Assembly (NCBI GenBank): GCA_001725325.1
Contig: MEFY01000002.1
Location: forward strand, 1,615,559 to 1,679,558
DNA length: 64,000 nt
Direction: 5' to 3'
Origin: Leifsonia sp. SCN 70-46
GTDB taxonomy: Bacteria > Actinomycetota > Actinomycetes > Actinomycetales > Microbacteriaceae
Part shown: positions 15,390 through 24,441 of the stretch, piece by piece
Numbering within the stretch: position 1 is the stretch's first letter
Layout: each line of letters opens with the position of its first letter
Position numbers and translations under genes: made by a program
Notes under the pieces: generated by a model
What the model was told of the DNA's origin: nothing
What the model saw: only the letters and a program-made list of their open reading frames with translations
The model's database searches: none

Positions 15390-17023
15390 TGGTCAAGCGC
15401 GCCGCGTCGCAGCCGCCCGAGCTCCCCGGCTACACGTTCGTCAAGCTCCTCGGGTCCGGCGGGTTCTCCGACGTCTTCCTCTACGACCAGCACCTGCCCA
15501 AGCGACGGGTCGCCGTCAAGGTGCTCCTCACCGAGGAGATCACGGCCGCGAGCCGCGCGGCGTTCGTCGCCGAGGCGAACCTCATGGCGCAGCTCTCCGC
15601 GCACCCCTACATCGTCACGATCTACCAGGCCGACGTGTCGGCCGACGACCGCCCGTACTTCGTCATGGAGTACGCGTCCGGCCCGTCGCTCGCCGAGCGG
15701 TACAAGCGCGAGACCTTCAGCGTGGCCGATGCGCTGCGCACGGGGGTGCGCCTGTCGAGCGCCGTCGCCACGGCCCATGCCGCGGGCATCCTGCACCGCG
15801 ACATCAAGCCCGCGAACGTGCTGAGCAACGACTTCGGCTGGCCCGCCCTCACCGACTTCGGCATCTCGTCGGCGCTCGAGGACGAGCTGCCCCTGCACAC
15901 CACGACCGTCGCGGCCGCGGTAAACGACACGGGCACCTCGGGCACCGGGCAGTCGATCGGCATGAGCGTGCCGTGGTCGCCGCCGGAGATGTTCGAGGAC
16001 GACCCGCAGCCGGACGTGCGGTCGGACGTCTTCTCGCTCGCGGCGACCATCTACACGATCCTCGCCGGCCAGACGCCCTTCGAGGTGCGCGGGCGCTCGA
16101 ACGGCACGCTCGACCTCATCGGCCGCATCGAGCGCGGGGCCATCACCCCCATGGACCGCGACGACGTGCCGCGGTCGCTGCTCGCCGTGCTGCAGAAGGG
16201 CATGGCCAGCGACCGCAAGGACCGCTTCGCGTCGGCCGTCGACTTCGCCAGGGCCCTGCAGCGCATCGAGCTCGAGCTCGGGTACGCCGCGACGAACATC
16301 GAGGTGCCGAACCTCGTCGTCGACGCGTCCGTGCGCGAGGCCGACACGGGGGGCGAGGACGAGACTCGCGTGCGCAGCGTCGCCACCATCGAGGCGCAGC
16401 CCGCGTCAGCGCCGCCGGCCTCGAGCCCGTGGGCCGAGGAGACCGTCGCCCGCACACCGCAGAGCGTCGTGGCGCAGCCGCCCGCGCCGGCGCCCGAGGA
16501 GACGGTCGTGCGCCGGCGCGAGGTCGTGCCGCCGCCGCCCCAGGCGGTCGCAGAGCCCGAGCCCGCCGAGCCGTCCCCGGCCGTGCCGGCGCCGCGGGGC
16601 TCGCGCGGCCGCGCCATCGCGCTGGGCGTGGTGGGCGGCGCCGCGCTGCTCATCGCGGCGGGCGTCGTCATCGCGCTCGTCCTCGGCCAGCCCGTCGGGC
16701 CCGTGGAGGGCGCCGGCAGCACGCCGACCGCGACGGGCGCGCCCGTCGTCGGCACGAGCATCCCGACGCCGCAGATCGCCGGACCGCCCACGAGCGACGG
16801 CTCGACGGTCACGTTCACGTTCACGAACCCCGACCCGCAGCCCGACGACCTGTTCGTGTGGCGCATCAGCAACCGCACCGACAGCGAGCCCCTGCACCGC
16901 GCGGAGGGCGACAGCTTCACCGTCGACGACTACGCGCCCGGCTCGACCGTGTGCGTCTCGGTGAGCGTGCTGCGCAACGGCAAGACCTCTGCCAAGCCCT
17001 ACGAGACGTGCTACCCGTCGTGA
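15389..17023 (+). CDS. Membrane-anchored Ser/Thr protein kinase
   Basis: The product is 544 residues. The cytosolic kinase domain (about 12-290) has a Gly-rich loop (LGSGGFSDV), the catalytic Lys44 in VAVK, HRDIKPAN (Asp138) and DFG (156-158), so it should be active. A Pro/Ala-rich linker follows, then one membrane helix (about 408-431) and an outside domain of about 100 residues that looks FN3-like (TVTFTFTNPDPQ) and has two cysteines. It lacks PASTA repeats, so it is not PknB. It is translated by overlap with the FHA gene before it and the FHA-HTH gene after it, forming a phosphorylation module. Confidence 0.92.
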   Translation: MVKRAASQPPELPGYTFVKLLGSGGFSDVFLYDQHLPKRRVAVKVLLTEEITAASRAAFVAEANLMAQLSAHPYIVTIYQADVSADDRPYFVMEYASGPSLAERYKRETFSVADALRTGVRLSSAVATAHAAGILHRDIKPANVLSNDFGWPALTDFGISSALEDELPLHTTTVAAAVNDTGTSGTGQSIGMSVPWSPPEMFEDDPQPDVRSDVFSLAATIYTILAGQTPFEVRGRSNGTLDLIGRIERGAITPMDRDDVPRSLLAVLQKGMASDRKDRFASAVDFARALQRIELELGYAATNIEVPNLVVDASVREADTGGEDETRVRSVATIEAQPASAPPASSPWAEETVARTPQSVVAQPPAPAPEETVVRRREVVPPPPQAVAEPEPAEPSPAVPAPRGSRGRAIALGVVGGAALLIAAGVVIALVLGQPVGPVEGAGSTPTATGAPVVGTSIPTPQIAGPPTSDGSTVTFTFTNPDPQPDDLFVWRISNRTDSEPLHRAEGDSFTVDDYAPGSTVCVSVSVLRNGKTSAKPYETCYPS

Positions 17024-17745
17024 AGCCCCTGAGGATCGACTTCTGCGGCGAGGACTACTCCGTCGAGCATCCGAACGACTTCCACATCGGCCGCGAGTCC
17101 GACCTCGTCATCGACGACAACCCGTACCTGCACCGCCGCTTCCTCCGCATCTACGAGGACTTCGGCATGTGGTGGCTGTCGAACGTCGGCAACCTGCTCT
17201 CGGCGACCGTGACCGACGCGACGGGCCAGGTGCAGGCGTGGCTCGCGCCCGGCGCGCGCCTGCCGATCGTGTTCCCGCAGATGCAGGTGCTCTTCAGCGC
17301 GGGCTCGACGACCTACGAGCTCACGATCTTCTGCGACGACGACTACTTCAACACCGCGGCGGCGACCGCGGGCGCGGGCGGCGAGACGACGATCGCCCCG
17401 GTCGCGCTCACGAGCACGCAGCGGCTGCTGATCATCTCGCTCGCGGAGTTCGTGCTCAAGCAGGACTCCCCGGGCCGCGGCGAGATCCCCACCTCGGCCG
17501 AGGCGGCGGCGCGCCTGCACTGGTCGATGACGACGTTCAACCGCAAGCTCGACAACGTGTGCGACAAGCTCGACAAGATCGGCGTGCGCGGGCTGCGCGG
17601 CGGCAAGGGCAACCTCGCGACGAACCGCCGGCTGCGCCTCGTCGAGTACGCCGTCGCCACCCACCTCGTGGGCAAGGAGGATCTCTACCTGCTCGAGCGG
17701 AACGACCGCGAGCACGCCTCGGGTGCGGCGTCGGAGGATGGGTAG
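17020..17745 (+). CDS. FHA plus helix-turn-helix protein, candidate transcription regulator
   Basis: The product is 241 residues from GTG 17020, which overlaps the kinase stop. Residues about 15-105 look like an FHA domain (HIGRESDLVI, PYLHRRFLRI), suggesting binding of a phosphothreonine partner. Residues about 125-200 carry a helix-turn-helix-like region (IPTSAEAAARLHWSM, then FNRKLDNVCDKL) followed by a conserved basic segment (VRGLRGGKG, TNRRLR). The order is FHA first, DNA-binding region second. It is encoded directly before the second copy of the shared palindrome and is the only apparent DNA-binding protein of the cluster, so it is the best candidate for the factor that reads it. This is inference; DNA binding has not been shown. 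Confidence 0.75.
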   Translation: MKPLRIDFCGEDYSVEHPNDFHIGRESDLVIDDNPYLHRRFLRIYEDFGMWWLSNVGNLLSATVTDATGQVQAWLAPGARLPIVFPQMQVLFSAGSTTYELTIFCDDDYFNTAAATAGAGGETTIAPVALTSTQRLLIISLAEFVLKQDSPGRGEIPTSAEAAARLHWSMTTFNRKLDNVCDKLDKIGVRGLRGGKGNLATNRRLRLVEYAVATHLVGKEDLYLLERNDREHASGAASEDG

Positions 17746-17755
17746 CGCTCCCCAT
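17738..17755. promoter_or_regulatory. 18-bp palindromic activator-site candidate, copy B
   Basis: ATGGGTAGCGCTCCCCAT is symmetric at 8 of 9 base pairs. It overlaps the stop codon of the FHA-HTH gene. A TAGGTT -10 box follows at 17788-17793, the same spacing (50 nt from site start) as copy A (51 nt), which drives the giant surface protein gene. Confidence 0.65.
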
Positions 17756-17857
17756 GTACCCCGGGAGACCGGCAGCCGCGACCATGTTAGGTTGAGAAAG
17801 AAACCTCACCAACACCACGTGAGGTCTTCCTGACCATTGCATCCACGGGGGATCAGA

Positions 17858-20800
17858 GTGAGTGCGCTGATGAGCGGCCTGAAGCGGCGCAAGACCGTCG
17901 CCTCCGCGCTCGTCATCGCGGTCATCGCCGGTGTACCCCTCACGATCGCGGCCCTGCATCCCGGCTTCCCCATCTCGGACGTCGACCTCACGTCGCGCGA
18001 CGTGTGGGTGACGAACGGCGAGCAGCTCCTGGGCGGGCGGCTCAACCGCCAGATCGACGAGCTCAACGGCTCCGTCGTCGCCTCCAGCCCCAACTTCGAC
18101 GTGCTGCAGGACGGCGACACACTCTTCATCCACGACCCCGACGCGAACCGCCTCGAGTCGGTCAACCCGGCGTCGACCGAGGTCACGTCGGCGATCGACC
18201 TGCCCGAGGGGGCCGAGGTGAGCTACGGGGGCTCGGTCATCTCGATCCTCTCGCCGAGCGGCCAGCTGTGGGGCATCCCGTCGGTGGGCGACCTCCAGTT
18301 CAACTACGTCTCGACGCCCCCGATCGTCGAGCTGGGCGAGGATGCCCATGCCGTCGTCACCCAGTCGGGCCAGATCCTCGCCGTCTCCCCGGCGAACAAG
18401 AAGCTGTACCGCATCACCTCGCTCGCCGACGCGCCCCAGGTGCGGGACTACCCCGCCGTCGGGGAGTTCCAGCTCGCGGCCGTGGGCGACAAGGCCGTCG
18501 TCTTCGACCAGTCGACTAACCAGATCGTCAACCAGGACGGCACGGCCCACGGCATCGGCGACGAGAAGGGCCTCAAGCTCCAGCTCACCGGCCCTGACTC
18601 GGCGTACGCGGTCGTCGCGACGGCGGACTCGCTCGTGCGCATGGACCTCGGCTCGGGCGTCGCGGAAACGATCCCGGCCGGCTTCGACAGCACGAGCACC
18701 AACACCGACGGCGTCGCGGCGCCCGTCAACCAGGACGGCTGCGCGCACGGCGCATGGTCGGACGCGCAGAAGTACCTGCTCGCGTGCGAGGGGAAGGAGG
18801 GCGCCCCGCAGGACATCGACCAGCCGACGCAGGGCAGCTTCTTCGCGTTCCGCGTGAACCGCTCGGTCATCGCGCTCAACGACCTCACCAACGGCAACGT
18901 GTGGCTGCCGAGCGAGAACATGCGCCTCGTCGACAACTGGGACGACGTGACCCCGCCCGTCGAGGAGGAGTCCGAGGAGACGGGCGACGAGAAGTCGGCG
19001 ATCCAGTCGTTCGAAGACACCCTCGCCGAGCGCACCGAGACCAACCGGCCGCCGACCGCCCTCGACGACGAGTTCGGCGTGCGCCCCGGCCGCACCACGA
19101 TCTTCTCGGTGCTCGACAACGACTCAGACCCCGACGGCGACGTGCTCGTCGTCTCGGACTACAGCGAGATCGCCGAGACGACGGGCAAGCTCGACCCCAT
19201 CGACGGCGGCCGTGCGCTGCAGTTCACGCCCGCCGAGGGCTACACGGGCTCGATCTCCTTCAGCTACACGGTCGACGACGGCCGCGGCGGCACGGCGTCG
19301 GCGGGCGTCGTCGCGCACGTCGTGCCGAACGAGATCAACGAGGCCCCGTACTCCGTGCGCAAGCCCGGCGTGAGCGTCGAGGCGAACCAGACCATCACCT
19401 ACAACGTGCTCGCCGACTGGCGCGACCCCGACGGCGACGACCTCTACCTCGTGGCGGCGAGCCCCAAGTCGGGCGACCTCGTGCGCTTCACCCCCGACGG
19501 CTTCATCACCTTCACCCACCAGACGTCTGAGCTGGGGGAGAAGGAGGTGCAGTTCCAGGTGAGCGACGGCAGCGCGACCCCGGTCACGGGCGTGCTCACC
19601 GTCACGGTCGAGCCGGCCGGATCGCTCAACCCCGTCGGAACCCCCGACTTCTCGACCGGGTTCGTCAACGAGACGGTCGTCGTCAAACCCCTCGACAACG
19701 ACCTGTCGCCCTCGGGGTCCGAGCTCACCCTCGTGGGCCTGCAGGATCCGACGGGCGACGCCACCGCGTCGTTCAACGCCGACCGCGAGACCGTGACGTT
19801 CTCGGCGACGAGCGCGGGCGTCTACTACATGGAGTACACGCTGCAGGCGGGCGCCAACACGAGCGTGGGCATCATCCGCGTCGACGTGCTCGACCTGCCC
19901 GCCGACGGCAACGTGCCGCCCGTCGCGGTCAAGGACACGGCGTACCTGCGCGGCGAGGAACCCGTGACGGTGCCCGTGCTCGCCAACGACGTGAGCCCCG
20001 CCGGAAAGATCCTCGCCGTGCAGTCGATCTCGGTGCCGCCGGAGGTGACCGCCAAGGGCCTCGTCGTCGAGCTCCTCGAGTCGACCCTCGTGCGCGTCAC
20101 CTCGCCCGCCGCCCTCACGGAGCAGGTCAACTTCACCTACACGATCTCCGACGGCGTCTCCACGGCCACCGCGGGCGTGACGATCGTGCCCGTGCCCGCC
20201 CTCACCAAGCACCAGCCGCCCATCGCGGAGAACGACGTCGCGACGGTGCGCGTGGGAGACATCATCACCCTCGACGTGCTCGCGAACGACCGGCACCCCG
20301 ACAACTCGCCCATGTTCCTCGACACGGAGCTGATCACACCGCCGACGGACGGCATCGCCTTCGTCGCGAAGGACAAGCTGCGCTTCCAGGCCCCCACGAC
20401 GCCGGGGGAGTACCGCGTCGACTACCGTGTGCTCGACCCGTTCGGCGAGACCGCGACGGCGACCGCGGTCTTCACCGTGACCCCGCTCGACGCCGAGTCC
20501 AACCGCGACCCCGTGCCCGACCCGCTCGTCGGGCGCGTGCTCGCGGGCGGCTCGATCCGCATCGACGTGCCGTTGCAGGGGATCGACCCCGACGGCGACT
20601 CGGTGCAGCTGCTCGACGACTACCCGCGCCCGCCCGTGCTCGGGCAGATCGTCGAGACGGGCAACGACTACTTCATCTACCAGTCGGCGGAGGGCGCCGT
20701 CGGCACCGACGAGTTCAGCTACCGCGTGGCCGACACCCTGGGCAAGACCGGCGAGGCGTCGATCAAGATCGCGGTCATCCCGCAGCCGCAGACCCTGCTG

Positions 20801-23437
20801 CCGCCGAACGCGGCGCCCGACAGCGTCTCGATCCGGCCGGGCCGCATCGCGCAGGTCGACCTCATGGCCAACGACTCCGACCCGCAGGGCGCGCCCATCA
20901 AGGTGTCGAAGGAGCTGCTCGACGTGCCCGACGGCATCAAGGTCGAGGTCGTCGGCCGGCAGTACGCCGTCATCACGGCACCGGACTCCGTGCAGTCGTT
21001 CTCGTTCCGCTACGAGCTCACGAACGACCGCGGCGGCAAGGCCGTCAACAACGTGCTCGTGCAGGTGACGCCCGATGCGCCGATCCTCCCGCCCCAGGCG
21101 GAGGACGTGCCGATCGCCGTCAAGGACATCGCCGGCAAGAGCTCCGTGACCGTCGACATCTTCGACGGCTTCGCCTTCAACCCGGCCGGCCGCACGCAAG
21201 ACCTCGTGGTGAGCCTCGAGGGACCCAACGCGGGCGCCGGGGCGCTGCTCGACCGCAACGGCGAGATCCAGGTGACGCCGGGCGAGACCCGCCAAGCCAT
21301 CGCCTACCGCGTGACCAACACCGAGGACGACCTGAGCGCCGCGGCGTTCATCATCGTGCCGGCCGCCGTGAGCGACTCGTTCGACGACCCGCCCCGCATC
21401 GACCCCGACCTCCCCGTGCAGTACGTGAGCATGAACGAGTCGCGGCAGTGGAAGCTCTCCGAGATCCTCGACGTGCCGTCGGGACGCGAGGGCCACATCT
21501 ACGACAAGGACTCCGTCTCGTCCGTGCAGAGCAACGGCGACTCGAGCTACGTCGACGAGAAGACGATCTCCTTCACGGGCGCGAACAACTACCGCGGCCC
21601 CGCGTCGGTCACCTTCACGGTGTCGGACGGCGACTCGCGCAACGACCCCAAGGCGAACGTGAAGACCCTCACGCTGCCGATCATCGTGGGCGACCCGGAG
21701 TTCAGGGACACCCCGCCCGAGTTCACCTCCCCGACCGTGCAGGTCGAGGTGGGCGAGACCTCGACGATCGACCTGCGCCAGTCGACCGGGCACCCGAACC
21801 CGCAGATCCTCCAGCAGGTGACGTACTCCGACGTCTCGCCCTCGAACAGCACGCTCTCGGCGCAGCTCAACGGCTCGCAACTCGCCCTCTCGGTGCCGCG
21901 GGACACCCCCAAGGGCAGCACCTACACGGTCGCCGTGACGTTGCGGTGGGACAAGTTCACGGTGCCCGGCACGGTCACGGTCAACGTCGTGGGCTCCACC
22001 CGGGCCCTGCCCGTCGCCGTGAGCGACAGCTACGAGACCAAGCGCCCCGTGGGCACCTTCACGATGGACCCGCTCACCAACGACTCCAACCCGTACCAGT
22101 CGACGGGGGAGCCGTTGCGCATCGTCGACGCGCAGATCACCAACGCGGGCAACGTCGGCTCGGTGTCGTTCACCGACTCGCAGATCCGGGTGACGCCCAA
22201 CTCGTCGCCGCCCTACATGGTCATCGAGGTCGCCTACACGGTCGAGGATGCGACGAAGGATGCCGACCGCAGGGTCAACGGCACCATCACGTTCACGGTG
22301 ACCGACGTGCCCGATGTGACCCAGAAGCCGTCGACGGCCTCGCCCATCGGCGACGACCGCTCGGCGACCATCAACTGGACGGCTCCGGGCACCAACGGCA
22401 AGGAGATCACCGCCTACGAGGTGCGCACCGTGCAGACGGGCGATGTCGCGAGCTACAGCGGGTCCACGTACTCGGCGACGACGACGGGCCTCAACAACGG
22501 CACGCCCTACACGTTCCAGGTGCGCGCCATCAACGACAACGGCCCCGGTGCGTGGTCGATCGCGAGCGACCAGATCACGCCGTACGGCACGCCCGTCGCT
22601 CCGACCGTGACCGCCTCGGCTGCCGACCAGTGGGCGCCGAACGGGTCGATGACCGCGTCGTGGCCCGCCGTCGCGGGCACGGGCGGCACCACGACGTACA
22701 CCTGGACGGCGTCCAACGGGGCGACCGGCACGACTACGGGGCTCTCGACGGGCACGATCGCGATCGCGTCGGGCGGCAGCTACACCGTCGCCGTCTTCGC
22801 GACCAACACGGGCGGCAAGACCGGTCCGACGGGCACGTCGAACCCCGTCACCATCACCAACCAGGGCACCCCCGGCACGCCCACGATCACGAGCGCGTCG
22901 CCCGGCAACGGCACGAACGCGCCCGCGACCGTGTCGTGGTCGTGGAGCGCCGTCACGGCGAACCCGGGCGGCGCGGCGAACCTCACCTACGAGGTGAGCT
23001 ACAACGGCGGCGGCTGGCAGAACGTCGGCACCGCGACGAGCTACAGCCTCGGCAGCCGGGGTGCGGGCAACCACACCCTGCAGGTGCACGCCGTCAACAA
23101 GTCGGGCGCGGGCTCCGCGAGCTCCGCCGTGACCGTCACCCTCGTGCAGCCGCCCGACCCGCCCGTCGCGCAGCTCTGCCGCTACCCCGGTCAGTCCACC
23201 GACGTCGCCGGCTGGGACCGCTACGGCGTGTACTGGAGCGGCCAGAGCGGCGGAAGCCACACCGCGGTCCTGCCGTTCTCGAACTTCCCGACGACGGTCA
23301 GCGGATCCTCCGGGTTCTCGAACATCAGCGGATACGCGAACGCCCAGGGGCAGGCGAACTCGAACACCGAGATCCACCTCATCTGGGACGGCGTGGCGCA
23401 GCCCTCGATGACTCGCGGGACCGTCCCCAACTGCTGA
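17858..23437 (+). CDS. Giant membrane-anchored surface protein with Ig/cadherin-like and FN3 repeats
   Basis: The product is 1,859 residues. The GTG at 17858 was chosen for its GGGGGATC ribosome site. Residues 9-12 are basic and 13-33 form a membrane helix, probably an uncleaved anchor. Residues about 40-370 resemble a beta-propeller-like sensor domain. An acidic linker (EEESEETGDEKS) follows, then roughly ten Ig/cadherin-like repeats (about 395-1480) with calcium-type DNDSDPDGD motifs and repeated start blocks such as RPPTALDDEF and HQPPIAENDV. FN3-type domains follow (about 1487-1760; NWTAPGTNGKEITAY) and a Cys-containing tail. It looks like an adhesin or cell-wall scaffold. It has its own palindrome-linked promoter and leads the MoxR/DUF58/EssC genes, which may serve its assembly or export. 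Confidence 0.8.
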   Translation: MSALMSGLKRRKTVASALVIAVIAGVPLTIAALHPGFPISDVDLTSRDVWVTNGEQLLGGRLNRQIDELNGSVVASSPNFDVLQDGDTLFIHDPDANRLESVNPASTEVTSAIDLPEGAEVSYGGSVISILSPSGQLWGIPSVGDLQFNYVSTPPIVELGEDAHAVVTQSGQILAVSPANKKLYRITSLADAPQVRDYPAVGEFQLAAVGDKAVVFDQSTNQIVNQDGTAHGIGDEKGLKLQLTGPDSAYAVVATADSLVRMDLGSGVAETIPAGFDSTSTNTDGVAAPVNQDGCAHGAWSDAQKYLLACEGKEGAPQDIDQPTQGSFFAFRVNRSVIALNDLTNGNVWLPSENMRLVDNWDDVTPPVEEESEETGDEKSAIQSFEDTLAERTETNRPPTALDDEFGVRPGRTTIFSVLDNDSDPDGDVLVVSDYSEIAETTGKLDPIDGGRALQFTPAEGYTGSISFSYTVDDGRGGTASAGVVAHVVPNEINEAPYSVRKPGVSVEANQTITYNVLADWRDPDGDDLYLVAASPKSGDLVRFTPDGFITFTHQTSELGEKEVQFQVSDGSATPVTGVLTVTVEPAGSLNPVGTPDFSTGFVNETVVVKPLDNDLSPSGSELTLVGLQDPTGDATASFNADRETVTFSATSAGVYYMEYTLQAGANTSVGIIRVDVLDLPADGNVPPVAVKDTAYLRGEEPVTVPVLANDVSPAGKILAVQSISVPPEVTAKGLVVELLESTLVRVTSPAALTEQVNFTYTISDGVSTATAGVTIVPVPALTKHQPPIAENDVATVRVGDIITLDVLANDRHPDNSPMFLDTELITPPTDGIAFVAKDKLRFQAPTTPGEYRVDYRVLDPFGETATATAVFTVTPLDAESNRDPVPDPLVGRVLAGGSIRIDVPLQGIDPDGDSVQLLDDYPRPPVLGQIVETGNDYFIYQSAEGAVGTDEFSYRVADTLGKTGEASIKIAVIPQPQTLLPPNAAPDSVSIRPGRIAQVDLMANDSDPQGAPIKVSKELLDVPDGIKVEVVGRQYAVITAPDSVQSFSFRYELTNDRGGKAVNNVLVQVTPDAPILPPQAEDVPIAVKDIAGKSSVTVDIFDGFAFNPAGRTQDLVVSLEGPNAGAGALLDRNGEIQVTPGETRQAIAYRVTNTEDDLSAAAFIIVPAAVSDSFDDPPRIDPDLPVQYVSMNESRQWKLSEILDVPSGREGHIYDKDSVSSVQSNGDSSYVDEKTISFTGANNYRGPASVTFTVSDGDSRNDPKANVKTLTLPIIVGDPEFRDTPPEFTSPTVQVEVGETSTIDLRQSTGHPNPQILQQVTYSDVSPSNSTLSAQLNGSQLALSVPRDTPKGSTYTVAVTLRWDKFTVPGTVTVNVVGSTRALPVAVSDSYETKRPVGTFTMDPLTNDSNPYQSTGEPLRIVDAQITNAGNVGSVSFTDSQIRVTPNSSPPYMVIEVAYTVEDATKDADRRVNGTITFTVTDVPDVTQKPSTASPIGDDRSATINWTAPGTNGKEITAYEVRTVQTGDVASYSGSTYSATTTGLNNGTPYTFQVRAINDNGPGAWSIASDQITPYGTPVAPTVTASAADQWAPNGSMTASWPAVAGTGGTTTYTWTASNGATGTTTGLSTGTIAIASGGSYTVAVFATNTGGKTGPTGTSNPVTITNQGTPGTPTITSASPGNGTNAPATVSWSWSAVTANPGGAANLTYEVSYNGGGWQNVGTATSYSLGSRGAGNHTLQVHAVNKSGAGSASSAVTVTLVQPPDPPVAQLCRYPGQSTDVAGWDRYGVYWSGQSGGSHTAVLPFSNFPTTVSGSSGFSNISGYANAQGQANSNTEIHLIWDGVAQPSMTRGTVPNC

Positions 23438-23468
23438 CCATGACCACCGACAAGAAAGGCCACCGACC

Positions 23469-24437
23469 GTGCCGGTAACCCAGGAGCAGGCGACATGGTT
23501 CGCCGACGCCTTCCAGAAGCTCGTCGCCAACGTCGACAAGGCGATCGTGGGCAAGGACCACGTCATCCGCCTCGTGCTCACAGCGCTCGTCTCCGACGGC
23601 CACGTGCTCCTCGAGGACTACCCCGGCACGGGCAAGACGGTGCTCGCGAAGGCCCTCGCCAACACGCTCGACGGCACGACGAGCCGCATCCAGTTCACGC
23701 CCGACCTGCTGCCCTCCGATGTCACGGGCGTGCAGATCTACGACCAGGGCAAGGGTCGGTTCACGTTCCACCCCGGCCCCATCTTCGCGTCGATCGTGCT
23801 CGCTGACGAGATCAACCGCGCGAGCCCCAAGACCCAGAGCGCGCTGCTCGAGGTCATGGAGGAGGGCGTCGTGACGATCGACGGCGAGGGGCACTCGGTC
23901 GGTGCGCCCTTCCTCGTCATCGCGACCCAGAACCCCGTCGAGCAGGCGGGCACGTACAAGCTCCCCGAGGCGCAGCTCGACCGCTTCCTCATCAAGACCT
24001 CGCTCGGCTACCCGGACGGCAAGACCGCGGTCGCCCTGCTCATGGACTCGGGCACGCGCGCCCGGGCATCCCTCGTCTCGCCCATCATCAAGCCCGACTC
24101 GATCGTGGCGATGTCCGCCCTCGCCGCGGAGGTGTTCGTCGACGAGTCGGTCATGCAGTACCTGAGCGACATCGTCGACGCCACGCGCAAGAACAAGGAC
24201 GTGCTGCTCGGCGTCAGCATGCGCGGCGCCATGGCGCTCGCGCGCGCGATCAAGACGTGGGCGATCACGCAGGGCCGCACCTACGCGACCCCCGACGACG
24301 TGCGCGACCTCGCGGGCTCCGTGCTCGCGCATCGCATGGTGCTCGACCCCGAGTCGGAGTTCGCGGGCGTCAAGGCCACGGACATCATCGAGCGAATCCT
24401 CCTCGACATCGAGCCCCCGGCCTACCGCGCCGCGTAA
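23469..24437 (+). CDS. MoxR-family AAA+ ATPase (secretion cluster copy)
   Basis: The product is 322 residues. It has a Walker A motif (EDYPGTGKT), a Walker B region (VLADEINRASPKTQ), sensor I (IATQNPVEQ) and the MoxR arginine region (EAQLDRFLIK). MoxR ATPases act as chaperones that mature or insert partner proteins and are usually encoded with DUF58 and transglutaminase-like proteins, as here. The GTG at 23469 has a distant AAAGG ribosome site. It is followed after 4 nt by the DUF58 gene. A second MoxR (56013-57020) heads a parallel operon; this one is encoded inside the secretion cluster. Confidence 0.92.
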   Translation: MPVTQEQATWFADAFQKLVANVDKAIVGKDHVIRLVLTALVSDGHVLLEDYPGTGKTVLAKALANTLDGTTSRIQFTPDLLPSDVTGVQIYDQGKGRFTFHPGPIFASIVLADEINRASPKTQSALLEVMEEGVVTIDGEGHSVGAPFLVIATQNPVEQAGTYKLPEAQLDRFLIKTSLGYPDGKTAVALLMDSGTRARASLVSPIIKPDSIVAMSALAAEVFVDESVMQYLSDIVDATRKNKDVLLGVSMRGAMALARAIKTWAITQGRTYATPDDVRDLAGSVLAHRMVLDPESEFAGVKATDIIERILLDIEPPAYRAA

Positions 24438-24441
24438 CCCC

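Noticed and set aside
23440-23478. A 12-codon frame (MTTDKKGHRPCR) after the giant gene.
   Set aside because: It overlaps the MoxR start region, has no ribosome site of its own and no support.
19124-23581. A 1,485-codon open frame on the minus strand, opposite the giant surface protein, and similar long antisense frames (for example 58263-61142 and 29438-32368).
   Set aside because: They are Arg/Asp/His/Val-rich mirror frames caused by high GC content. The plus-strand genes have clear domains, starts and operon overlaps.
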